This document shows, one piece after another, positions 19,223 through 27,354 of a stretch of 60,037 bases of DNA. This DNA comes from Acidimicrobiaceae bacterium (lineage in GTDB: Bacteria > Actinomycetota > Acidimicrobiia > Acidimicrobiales > RAAP-2). The first letter of the stretch is position 1. Each line of letters starts with the position of its first letter. The notes beneath the pieces are model-generated. The model ran no database searches. It was not told the origin of the DNA and was given only the letters and a program-made list of their open reading frames with translations. The stretch lies in contig PLKM01000035.1 of NCBI GenBank assembly GCA_003141095.1, forward strand, positions 1 to 60,037, written 5' to 3'. The position numbers were made by a program, and so were the translations under genes.

Positions 19223-19954
19223 TCAAGCCTTCGTCCACTCGGCATTGGAGTTCCTGAAGGGCGCAATGGCGATAGCAACAATCACAACTGCGACGAGGGC
19301 AACGAGAAGGGGATAGTAGATCGCGACGTGGAGCACCAGAACTGCACCAATGAGACCACCAACGAACATGCCCGAAATAGCTACAATGCGACGTCCGAAC
19401 TTCGATCCCACTCCGCCCACCACGGTCTGATCCGCCGCAATGCCCGTGATCGTGAGAGTCAACACGGTGGTGGTGAGATCGGGCACGGCCAACTTACGTG
19501 CGACCGCGTTCTGTAGGCCCATCGCAATACCGAGTACCCCAATAAGCGCGTAGCGGTAGCCCCCTGAGACCAACCGTGGCGACAGGACTGCGAGCACGAC
19601 CGAGGCGCCAAAGAACCACGCTTGGATGAATGTGGCGAGACTGAGAAGCTGGCCACGGTGATGAGCGAACAGGGAGTTGAGCCTCCCGCCAAACGCAGCA
19701 CCCACAATGAAGGCGCCAATGGCTCCCAACGATGCGGTGATCGAGAACCCCTGGGCACCGGCAAGAGCGAATCCCAAGAATACGATGTTGCCCGTCATGT
19801 TGGCAACGAAGACGTGCCCGAGGGTGAGGTAGCTAAAGGCGTCAACGAGTCCTGTCGTCAGGGTCATAATCACCAGCAGAGGAGGAAGGGGACCGTGTGT
19901 GGCGTCGTGGCCAGGCACCAGCGTATTTCGGACGTCAACGAGAAACGACTTCAT
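19223..19954 (-). CDS. DUF1275 (YoaK-type) membrane protein
   Basis: A 243-residue integral membrane protein with six or seven hydrophobic segments. The family pattern is clear: LTTGLVDAFSYLTLGHVFVANMTGNIVFLG at about 32-60 and GLQNAVARKLAVPDLTTTVLTLT near 165-187. The function of the family is not established; small-molecule transport has been proposed. AGGAG sits properly before the ATG. It is leftward, 163 bp beyond the SDR stop. Confidence 0.88.
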   Translation of the reverse strand: MKSFLVDVRNTLVPGHDATHGPLPPLLVIMTLTTGLVDAFSYLTLGHVFVANMTGNIVFLGFALAGAQGFSITASLGAIGAFIVGAAFGGRLNSLFAHHRGQLLSLATFIQAWFFGASVVLAVLSPRLVSGGYRYALIGVLGIAMGLQNAVARKLAVPDLTTTVLTLTITGIAADQTVVGGVGSKFGRRIVAISGMFVGGLIGAVLVLHVAIYYPLLVALVAVVIVAIAIAPFRNSNAEWTKA

Positions 19955-20117
19955 AGAAATCTCCTGGTTCCACAGATCGCGGACACTTTCGTCGATGTGA
20001 GTCTAGGAAGAGATGATCCTTACAGCTCAGCGTTTCTCATCCGTCGAAGCGTTCAATGTGGTGCGCCGGCAGTGAATGGGACTACCAGCATCCCTCTCTT
20101 GATCGACGCTGCCGGGA

Positions 20118-20948
20118 TCAAGACCCGGGTAGGCCAACGGTGCGAGATGCGACCTCCCAAAGATCATGAGCCAACGTTGCGTCGCGTGCTTGGTTGGTTC
20201 CCTTCGAGATCTTCTTGTCCTTGTAGTACTCCCCGGACGTCCAGTCCTGATCCGGCTTGGCGGTGGCGAGCCACACCATGGTCTCGGCACCCTTCGCGGG
20301 AGAACGGAGAAGATGCTTGATGAAGCTGGTGTAGACAAAGCTGAAACTTCCACCAAACTCAGAGTAGAAACTGGTTCGCACCACGCCCGGCTGAAATGCG
20401 GCTGCGCTAAGCCCTGCTGCATGGTGTCGCGCATGCAGTTCCTTGGTAAAGAGGATGTCCATGAGTTTGGCCCTACCGTAGGCGCGCTGGGCCGTGTAAC
20501 CATGCTCGAGCGTCAGGTCGCCCAGATCAAGCGTTCCAGCTCCCCTGCTCGCGAGGCTCGAGGTGGCAATGACGGAAGCCTTCGAAGCGATCAGTGTGTC
20601 GAGCAAGAGATTCGTGAGAAGGAACGGTGCGAGGTAGTTCACCTGCGTCGTGAGTTCGTTCCCATCGACCGTAAGCTGGCGAGCTCCCATCACGCCGCCG
20701 GCGTTGTTTATCAGCACATCAATCCGTGGAAGCTCCGCTTGAAGTTGCGTAGCCAAGGTCCTCACGTCCTCTAATTTCGCGAAGTCAGCAAGGTAGTGGG
20801 GAGCGCCGATTTCGCGCGCCAGCTTCTGCGTCTTCTCGGGGGATCGGCCGACAATGACCACGCTGGCGCCTTGACCCCTCAACAGCCGTGCGGCTGCTGC
20901 TCCGATGCCGTCACTGGCGCCGGTGATGACAATGACCCGTTCAGCCAT
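20118..20948 (-). CDS. Short-chain dehydrogenase/reductase (retinol-dehydrogenase-like)
   Basis: A classical NAD(P)-binding Rossmann oxidoreductase, 276 residues. It has TGASDGIGAAAAR at the N-terminus, VLINNAGG and a catalytic Ser in ATSSLASRG. The active-site Tyr-Lys is in AYGRAKL (YxxxK). The TetR gene lies 65 bp upstream on the same strand, so they are probably cotranscribed, and an AGAGGAAG ribosome site precedes the ATG. The substrate is unknown. Linkage to an efflux regulator suggests a role in detoxifying a ketone or aldehyde that also induces the pump (inference). Confidence 0.88.
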   Translation of the reverse strand: MAERVIVITGASDGIGAAAARLLRGQGASVVIVGRSPEKTQKLAREIGAPHYLADFAKLEDVRTLATQLQAELPRIDVLINNAGGVMGARQLTVDGNELTTQVNYLAPFLLTNLLLDTLIASKASVIATSSLASRGAGTLDLGDLTLEHGYTAQRAYGRAKLMDILFTKELHARHHAAGLSAAAFQPGVVRTSFYSEFGGSFSFVYTSFIKHLLRSPAKGAETMVWLATAKPDQDWTSGEYYKDKKISKGTNQARDATLAHDLWEVASRTVGLPGS

Positions 20949-21013
20949 GGAAACTTCCTCTCTCAGTGCGATGCTCCGCAGGTGGACTCACCTGTAGGGA
21001 AATGGACACCGGC

Positions 21014-21664
21014 TTATTCGCTCGTGCTGCCCTGCGCTGCAGCGGCTGTATTTCCAAACGGCTCGTCGAACATCGGGGCCAGCATGGCCATTGCCTCGCG
21101 CAACGTCGAGGCCGCTCCAAGGTCTGAAGAACTCGCGCTCCACACCTCGAGCGATGTGCGCAGCGTCGTGAGGATCGCTGCCGCGACCAATTGAATCCGC
21201 AGGCTCTCGGGTACCAGACTCATCCGGCGCGCGAGCACCTCGGCGAGCAGATCTTGATTGCGGCGTGTCTCTTCGAGCCATCGCGCCCGCAACTGAGTGT
21301 TGCGCGCCAAGAGCTCTTCGAACGACCGCAGTGCCTTCGGATCCACTTCTTCAACCTTGGCGACCAGAACTGCATCCAGTGAAGTGATGAGTGACTCATC
21401 CGCTGGGCGCTCATCAAGGTCCGCGACAACGTCGGACCAAGTGGTCCGGACCATCCCGATGATCACGTCACCTTTGGTCGGAAAGAGGCGATAGAAGGTT
21501 CTTGGCGAAACCTCAACAGCGGCGGCGATGTCCTCGACGGTCGTTGCGTCGTAGCCATTGTCTTCGAAGAGTTGGGCCGCGGCTTCCGCCAACTCACGAC
21601 GCACACGCTCCGTGCGGCGCGCGACCAGATTCTTCGAAGGCTTGGAAGCGACAGTCCCTGACAT
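21014..21664 (-). CDS. TetR-family transcriptional regulator
   Basis: A 216-residue repressor-type regulator. The N-terminal HTH reads RRELAEAAAQLFEDNGYDATTVEDIAAAVEVSPRTFYRLFPTKGDVI, a textbook TetR domain. The rest is a helical ligand-binding domain. The ATG at 21664 (MSGTVASKP) is preferred to one eleven codons upstream because operator-like repeats lie immediately before it. It is divergent from an MFS exporter, which it most likely represses, and is followed by an SDR gene. Confidence 0.9.
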   Translation of the reverse strand: MSGTVASKPSKNLVARRTERVRRELAEAAAQLFEDNGYDATTVEDIAAAVEVSPRTFYRLFPTKGDVIIGMVRTTWSDVVADLDERPADESLITSLDAVLVAKVEEVDPKALRSFEELLARNTQLRARWLEETRRNQDLLAEVLARRMSLVPESLRIQLVAAAILTTLRTSLEVWSASSSDLGAASTLREAMAMLAPMFDEPFGNTAAAAQGSTSE

Positions 21665-21670
21665 GTTCAA

Positions 21671-21746
21671 ATTATAACAGAATCTGCCTGTTGGCACTCT
21701 ATGAATAGTACTGGTTTGCGCCTATCTACAGATTATGCCAGAATCT
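21671..21746. promoter_or_regulatory. Paired direct-repeat operator candidates, TetR/MFS divergon
   Basis: ATTATAACAGAATCT at 21671-21685 and ATTATGCCAGAATCT at 21732-21746 match at 13 of 15 bases and lie 61 bp apart, one near each divergent gene start. The second also contains the inverted arms AGATT and AATCT. AT-rich DNA between them should hold both promoters. Binding by the adjacent TetR protein is inferred. Confidence 0.6.
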
Positions 21747-21792
21747 CCGAATGGCCCCTCGTGACAAAGCCGTTGCACCTCGTAGGGAAGCC

Positions 21793-23286
21793 ATGACACC
21801 TTCGAGCCATCTTTCAACCAACGGGATGCAACATCGTTGGCTGGTCCTCGGGGTTATCGCCGTCGCCCAGCTCATGGTGGTCCTCGACAGCACGGTGGTC
21901 AACATCGCGTTACCGTCAGCGCAGAAGGCACTGCACTTCACGAATGGCGACCGCCAATGGATCGTCACCGCGTACGCGCTCGCCTTTGGAAGCCTGCTGC
22001 TACTCGGGGGCAGGCTCGCCGACCGTTTCGGTCGCAAGTTGATCTTCATTACCGGATTAGTTGGATTCGCCGTCGCTTCAGCCGTTGGTGGCGCGGCAAC
22101 GAGCTTTCTCATGTTGGTGGTGGCGCGAACCTGCCAGGGAGCGTTCGGGGCGCTGCTCGCCCCCGCGGGGCTGTCACTGCTGACAACGACCTTTCCCGAC
22201 CAGAAGGACCGCGGCACCGCGTTCGGCGTGTACGGAGCAATTGTCGGCTCGGGTGGTGCGCTCGGGCTCCTATTAGGTGGCGTCTTAACCCAGTACCTGT
22301 CGTGGCGCTGGTGCCTCTACATCAATCTTCTCTTCGCCGCGATCGGCACCATCGGAGCCCTGTTGCTGCTTCGTCATAATCCATCGAGGCAGCACCCCCG
22401 GGTGGACCTGCCGAGTGCGGTGACCATCTGCGCTGCGATGTTCTGCGTGGTCTACGGATTCTCGAACGCCGAGACGCACGGCTGGACGGCTCCGTCCACG
22501 TGGGGCTTCATCGTGGCCGGTCTGGGGCTGCTCGCGACGTTTGTCGTCCTTCAGTCGCGGGTCGCAAACCCCCTGCTGCCGCTACGAATCATTCGCGATC
22601 GCAATCGAGCCGGTTCATACCTGGCGGTATTCCTCGCCATGGCCGCCGTCTCAGGGGCATACCTCTTCCTCACCTACTACTTGCAAGCCACGCTCGGCTA
22701 CTCACCGGTCACCACTGGTTTTGCGTACATGCCTCTTATGGCGGCGGCGATGGTCGCGGGTATTGCCTCGAACGTCGTGCTCCTGCCACGAACTGGGCCG
22801 AGACTTCCGGTCGTCGTTGGCATGCTGCTCGCGGCGACCGGCATGATCTGGCTCACTCGAATCGGGCTGCACTCGAGCTTCGCTTCCGCGCTGCTCGGGC
22901 CCCTTGTTCTCATGGGCCTGGGTCTCGGCTTAGTCATCGCACCCGCGAACAACACCGCAACGTTCCGACTGCCGCCGGCAGACGCAGGTGTCGGCTCAGC
23001 AATGGCCAACACCCAACAGCAAATCGGACTATCCCTCGGGACCGCCCTACTCAACACCATGGCGGTGAGCGCCACGACGCACTACCTCATTTCAAACGAG
23101 AGACTGGCCACTCGGCCCCTCTACGCAAAACTTGTTCGCCTCGCGGCAGTGGACGGTTACATCACCGCATTCTGGTGGGCAGCCGGTATCTTCGTAGCCG
23201 GCGCAATCATTTGCGCAATGTTGTTCCGTCCGGGCGTACTCGCCGGGCAGGGAGATTCCACGCAAGTGGCCGTCCTCGACGGATAG
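21793..23286 (+). CDS. MFS drug exporter, DHA2/EmrB-QacA family
   Basis: A fourteen-TM proton-coupled exporter of about 497 residues. It has the family's first-helix stretch VVLDSTVVNIALPSAQKAL and the loop motif RLADRFGRK. Motif C follows as GAIVGSGGALGLLLGGVL (the family form is usually written with GP). It also carries long hydrophobic helices to the C-terminus. The ATG at 21793 has AGGGAAG upstream. Starting at 21751 would place an operator-like repeat on the ribosome site. It is regulated by the divergent TetR gene, as in many multidrug or antibiotic-resistance divergons. Confidence 0.9.
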   Translation: MTPSSHLSTNGMQHRWLVLGVIAVAQLMVVLDSTVVNIALPSAQKALHFTNGDRQWIVTAYALAFGSLLLLGGRLADRFGRKLIFITGLVGFAVASAVGGAATSFLMLVVARTCQGAFGALLAPAGLSLLTTTFPDQKDRGTAFGVYGAIVGSGGALGLLLGGVLTQYLSWRWCLYINLLFAAIGTIGALLLLRHNPSRQHPRVDLPSAVTICAAMFCVVYGFSNAETHGWTAPSTWGFIVAGLGLLATFVVLQSRVANPLLPLRIIRDRNRAGSYLAVFLAMAAVSGAYLFLTYYLQATLGYSPVTTGFAYMPLMAAAMVAGIASNVVLLPRTGPRLPVVVGMLLAATGMIWLTRIGLHSSFASALLGPLVLMGLGLGLVIAPANNTATFRLPPADAGVGSAMANTQQQIGLSLGTALLNTMAVSATTHYLISNERLATRPLYAKLVRLAAVDGYITAFWWAAGIFVAGAIICAMLFRPGVLAGQGDSTQVAVLDG

Positions 23287-23367
23287 CGAGCCTTGGCGAT
23301 AGACGAGGGGACTCTTCGACCAGTTCGACCACCGACGACGTTCTAGCTCACCGTTGAAGCCGCCCTC

Positions 23368-25326
23368 TTAGAGAGCGCTCCCCGTGACCAGTCCTTCCAA
23401 GACGGCTTCTTCGACGGTCCGCGGCGCCATGCAGTCGCCCACTCCCAGCGCGTGCATACCGAGATCCTGCAGGCCCGTGAGCAGGCCCGATACCGACTGG
23501 TGGCCGCACGAGAGCACCACCCCCGAGATCCCCTCGATCAATATCGGCTCTTCAGTCAGGACGTGCTGCAGGTACGCGGTATCGCTGTCGACACCGAAGA
23601 GACGCACGAGTGGCACCACGGTTATCCGCTCGCGCGCCAGCGCGGCGAGTTGGGCGTCGCGCACGTACTGCTGCAGGGCTCCCCCGGCGCCGTAGCCGTT
23701 CACGCAGAGGGTCACCCGGTGACCCTTTGCGGCGAGCACTCTCGCCACACCGATTCCGATCCAGTCCCCGCGCCAATCGACGACGACGACGTGACCCCCG
23801 GGGGGCGTCTCGCCGCGCAGCACCTGCCAGGCGTCGAGCACCACCGGCTCGCCCATCAGCTCGATCGTCGGGCGGTACGGCGTCGCCCCGGTCGCTACGA
23901 CCACCACGTCGGCGTCAGCGTCGACCAGAAAATCGAGGTCGACCATGCTCCGCGTTACGATCCGCACGCCCGCGCGCACCGCCTCACGGTGCAAGTTCAT
24001 GGCGGCCCCGCCGAACTCCTCGCGCCCCGGCAGCGCCTGAGCCAGCAGTATCTGCCCGCCCAGCTGCCCGGTGGCTTCGTGCAGTGTGACCACGTGGCCC
24101 CGCTCGGCGGCAACGGCGGCGGCCTTCATCCCCGCCGGACCCCCGCCCACCACAATGACGCGGCGGCTCTTCGACGCCCGCACCCGCTGGCCGTAACGGA
24201 TCTCCCGGCCGGTTTCGGGGTGCTGGATGCACGAGATCGGATAGCCCGCGTGGAAGTGACCAATGCACGCCTGATTGCAGGCGATGCACGCACGGATATC
24301 GTCGTCCTGGCCCGCAGCGGCGAGGCGCGGCAACTCCGGATCGCAGATCAGCGCGCGGGTCATGACACACGCGTCGGCCCGGCCCTCGGACAAGATCCGC
24401 TCGGCTTCCTGGGGCTGGTTGATCCTGCCCGCCACGAGCACCGGCACGCTCACGAGCGCCTTCACGCGCGCCGACAGCGGCGCGGTGTAGCCGTTCGCAA
24501 AGTGCATCTCGGGCGCGATGTGGTCCGAACCGGCGAACGCGGCCGATGTGCCGGTCGTGATGCTGAGATAGTCCACCAGACCTTGTTCGGAGAGTTGCAC
24601 CGACGCGTCGAGCGCGATCTGCGCGTCCAGGCCCTGCGGTTCGTGCTCGTCAATGGAGATACGCATACCCACGACGAACTCGGCTCCCACGCGTTCGCGT
24701 ACCGCGCGAAGGACCCGCTCCAGAAACCGCAGGCGGTTCTCAGGGTTGCCGCCGTAGTCGTCGTCGCGCAGGTTCACGTGGGGATTGAGGAACTGGGCGG
24801 GCAGGTAACCGTGGCTCGCCACGATCTCCACCCCGTCGAGTCCAGCTCGCTGCAATCGAGACGCGGCCTGCGCGTAGCCCTCGATGATCTCGTCGATCTC
24901 GCTGATTCGCAGGGCGCGCGGCATCACGTGGAAGCGTTCGTTGGGCACCGCGGAAGGGGCGAGCGCCACCGGGCTCGATCCGTCCTGGGACTCCATGACT
25001 TCGCGGCCGGGATGGAACAACTGACCGAAGATCTTCGTCCCGCTCGCGTGCACCGTCGAGGCCAGCTTCTGATAACCGTCGATACAGGAATCGTCAATCG
25101 CCATGAGCACGTGCGCGGTGTAGTGGGCGCTCTCGTGCACCCCGGCCACCTGGGCGACGATGAGACCCACCCCGCCCTGGGCGCGCGCGGCGTGATACGC
25201 GATCAACTGATCGGTGATCCGTCCGTCATCCACCATCACCGTGTCGTGACCCGAGGAGACAATCCGATTCTTGATGGTGCAAGAACCGATTGCCAATGGG
25301 CTGAAGAGATGCGGATACCCGGTCAT
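23368..25326 (-). CDS. FadH/Old-Yellow-Enzyme-type FMN/FAD/4Fe-4S oxidoreductase
   Basis: A 652-residue multidomain reductase related to 2,4-dienoyl-CoA reductase and trimethylamine dehydrogenase. Residues 1-340 form the OYE TIM barrel (FSPLAIGSCTIKNRIV, HPGRE, GYLPAQFLNPHVNLRDDDYGG). Cys347, Cys350, Cys354 and Cys366 form the 4Fe-4S motif (CxxCxxxC-x11-C). Then come FAD- and NAD-binding Rossmann domains, starting with VVGGGPAGM at about 392. Some members accompany mycofactocin genes, but none are seen here. The start lies four bases beyond the stop of the APC permease, so the two form an operon. It probably reduces or demethylates an imported compound; the substrate is unknown. Confidence 0.87.
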   Translation of the reverse strand: MTGYPHLFSPLAIGSCTIKNRIVSSGHDTVMVDDGRITDQLIAYHAARAQGGVGLIVAQVAGVHESAHYTAHVLMAIDDSCIDGYQKLASTVHASGTKIFGQLFHPGREVMESQDGSSPVALAPSAVPNERFHVMPRALRISEIDEIIEGYAQAASRLQRAGLDGVEIVASHGYLPAQFLNPHVNLRDDDYGGNPENRLRFLERVLRAVRERVGAEFVVGMRISIDEHEPQGLDAQIALDASVQLSEQGLVDYLSITTGTSAAFAGSDHIAPEMHFANGYTAPLSARVKALVSVPVLVAGRINQPQEAERILSEGRADACVMTRALICDPELPRLAAAGQDDDIRACIACNQACIGHFHAGYPISCIQHPETGREIRYGQRVRASKSRRVIVVGGGPAGMKAAAVAAERGHVVTLHEATGQLGGQILLAQALPGREEFGGAAMNLHREAVRAGVRIVTRSMVDLDFLVDADADVVVVATGATPYRPTIELMGEPVVLDAWQVLRGETPPGGHVVVVDWRGDWIGIGVARVLAAKGHRVTLCVNGYGAGGALQQYVRDAQLAALARERITVVPLVRLFGVDSDTAYLQHVLTEEPILIEGISGVVLSCGHQSVSGLLTGLQDLGMHALGVGDCMAPRTVEEAVLEGLVTGSAL

Positions 25327-25330
25327 TACC

Positions 25331-26827
25331 TCACTCGCCCTGCACTGGGAGCGCCGGTTCGAGCCCGTCCACTGGTGTGTCGAGCGGACTGAAGTCGCGC
25401 ATGGGGAACCCCGCCTTCTCTTGGATTGTCTGGCGCCACACGTATGAAATTAGCCCGATCACGATCACGCTCAGCGATATCATCTGCTCGGTCCTTCCGC
25501 CGTACCCGACGAGTCCCGGGTTCGAGAAGCCGACCACGATCATAACGGCGTTGAAGATCGCGAGTACGCCGGCGACGAACAACCAGGACCGCTGCAACCG
25601 CAGGGGGCGAGCAAGATCGGGGTGCGTGTGGCGCAGCAGCAAGAAGCCGGTGAGCGCGAAGAAGACCGACAGCAGGTAGCCGAGATTGCTCGCGAAGATG
25701 ATCCCGGCGACGTTGCTCACGAGAAAGAGCACGAGGAGGTTGAAGACCAGGTCCACCGTCATGCCCCGGGCCGGTTGATTGTGCCGGTTCAACTTCTCGA
25801 GTTGGCGAATGGTGAGCCCGTGCTCGGCCATGCCGTACAGCGCGCGCCCCGAGTCGCTGGTTGCCGAGCCGAGCGCGATGAACTGGGCGGCGCAGATGAT
25901 AGCGATGATGAGGCCGCCGAGGTGGAACGGGAGGACCTTCGAGACGACGGCGACGAGATACCCGATCGGGCTGCGCTGGATCTCGCCGATGCCAACGGTT
26001 CCCGTCATGACCGTCGTGCTGGCGGCGACCACCACGATCATGATGAGCGACGAACTCAACAGCGCTCGGGTCACGTCGCCTGGACGCTTGAACTCGGGAG
26101 CGAACATCGCACAGATCTCGGTGCCGTACGAGGTCCACGACGCCACGAACGCCCAGGTGAGCAGTAGCTTCCAGGTCGACCAATCCCCGTTGCCCGCGGC
26201 GAACGTCAGGAGTGAACTGTGAAATTTTCCAGTCACCAGTGGTCCGATGAGGCAGACGGCCGCGAGAATCGCGAGGGTGATTCCGATCGCCAGGTTGGCG
26301 TTGATCACCACTCGTAGACCAGAGATATTCATCACGTAGACGAGGATCACCGTCGCCGCGGCGATGAACGTCGGGAGACCGACGTGGTTGCCAAGGATGA
26401 CGAAGGCCCACGTCGAATGGGAGAACCACTCGGCCTGGATGAGATCGCCAATGACGAGCGACACCACCGCGAGTGTCAGTGACCATCCAGCCCAGTAGCC
26501 GATCCCGAGAATGGAACCGAGCGGCTTGACGTAGCGCTGCCAGGCCTTGCTGGCGTACATCGCAATCCCGCCCGATGCATTGGGGAACATCTCGGCCATC
26601 TCGGCGTAGATGAAGTTCTGCAAGAGCGCGATGATGCTCGTCCCACCCCAGACGAGGAGTGCCCCCCATGCCCCGAGCGCCCCGATCTCGTAGCCAATGA
26701 GCGTGAAACCGCTCATCGGAATGACCAGCGCCAGAATCACCCCGCCTCGCGCGCTGAGCGTTCGCTTGAACGCGCCCTGCTCACGATTGAATGGTTCGAT
26801 GAGGCTGGGTTGTATTTCCTCAAACAT
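25331..26827 (-). CDS. APC-superfamily permease
   Basis: A 498-residue secondary transporter with about twelve hydrophobic segments. Typical APC features appear early: GVILALVIPMSGFTLIGYEIG and MAEMFPNASGGIAMYASKAW (helix 3 region), then SWTSYGTEICAMFAPEFKRPGD in the middle. It is immediately followed by the OYE-type reductase, implying that the reductase acts on its substrate. Upstream, at 27155-27242, are phased repeats that may control this operon. An open frame at 26820-27137 overlapping its start is not credible as a protein. Confidence 0.87.
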   Translation of the reverse strand: MFEEIQPSLIEPFNREQGAFKRTLSARGGVILALVIPMSGFTLIGYEIGALGAWGALLVWGGTSIIALLQNFIYAEMAEMFPNASGGIAMYASKAWQRYVKPLGSILGIGYWAGWSLTLAVVSLVIGDLIQAEWFSHSTWAFVILGNHVGLPTFIAAATVILVYVMNISGLRVVINANLAIGITLAILAAVCLIGPLVTGKFHSSLLTFAAGNGDWSTWKLLLTWAFVASWTSYGTEICAMFAPEFKRPGDVTRALLSSSLIMIVVVAASTTVMTGTVGIGEIQRSPIGYLVAVVSKVLPFHLGGLIIAIICAAQFIALGSATSDSGRALYGMAEHGLTIRQLEKLNRHNQPARGMTVDLVFNLLVLFLVSNVAGIIFASNLGYLLSVFFALTGFLLLRHTHPDLARPLRLQRSWLFVAGVLAIFNAVMIVVGFSNPGLVGYGGRTEQMISLSVIVIGLISYVWRQTIQEKAGFPMRDFSPLDTPVDGLEPALPVQGE

Positions 26828-27154
26828 GACGCGATGCCTCCTGGTTTGGTTGAAGCGGTACGACGACGTTCGGCACCAACGAGTGCGCAGCGGACCATGG
26901 GTTCGACGCCGCGCAGCGCGCGTCGGGCCATTGAATCGAGTGGGTGAAGGGTGACGTCACGGACGTGCGCCTAACATCCTGACGCGCGAAGCTCTCATGA
27001 ACCTCAGCCGTGGCGGCAGCTTCGCGTACTGGTCGATGGTGGCTCCGACGAGCCTCGCGCCCTCGACTGTCAACGTCACCCTCGTCAACGTTCCGCGTAA
27101 CCGGAATCTTTGAGTCTGTAGTTTCCTGCCTCTTCATCGTCCCCCCCAGATCGA
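26828..27154. promoter_or_regulatory. Upstream region of the permease/OYE operon
   Basis: A long leader lies between the phased repeats and the permease ATG. A run of seven G at about 27146-27152 precedes an ATG at 27137 that opens a 105-codon frame ending within the permease start. Its composition (many Arg/Ser/Thr/His) argues against a real protein, though a translated leader cannot be excluded. Confidence 0.35.
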
Positions 27155-27242
27155 TGTACAGCCACTTCAGGTTTATATGCAGTCACTTCAGTTCTCTATA
27201 CAGAGACTTCAGTGAGTGTATTCATACCATAGTTTCTGAAGT
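27155..27242. repeat. Three 21-bp-phased repeats plus one inverted half-site
   Basis: The core ACTTCAG occurs at 27164-27170, 27185-27191 and 27206-27212, exactly 21 bp apart. The inverse CTGAAGT lies at 27236-27242. The first three share a longer form, TRTRCAGNNACTTCAG. A 21-bp period puts all copies on one face of the helix, as for AraC-type half-sites. They lie between the permease operon and ureC, about 340-415 bp before the permease start. AT-rich hexamers that could be -10 elements lie between copies. No cognate regulator is encoded next to them. Confidence 0.8.
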
Positions 27243-27354
27243 GCAGCTGTGCTCACCCGAGCGAGGAGCCGCCGACCAACTCAAGAAGTTGGTGATCCTC
27301 GAGCGAATCTGCCATGGCCGTGGCCCAGCTGGGGCGTCAGAAGGCAGTGATTCT

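Noticed and set aside
23452..25392. 646-codon plus-strand frame opposite the OYE-type gene
   Set aside because: It is a shadow of high-GC codon bias. The minus-strand frame has full FMN, 4Fe-4S and FAD motifs.
26820..27137. 105-codon frame upstream of and overlapping the APC permease
   Set aside because: It has a run of G before the ATG, but its composition and lack of any recognisable pattern suggest non-coding leader DNA.
27155..27242. Phased repeats as a small CRISPR array
   Set aside because: There are only three short repeats with five-base spacers and no cas genes. The 21-bp phasing fits a regulator site instead.
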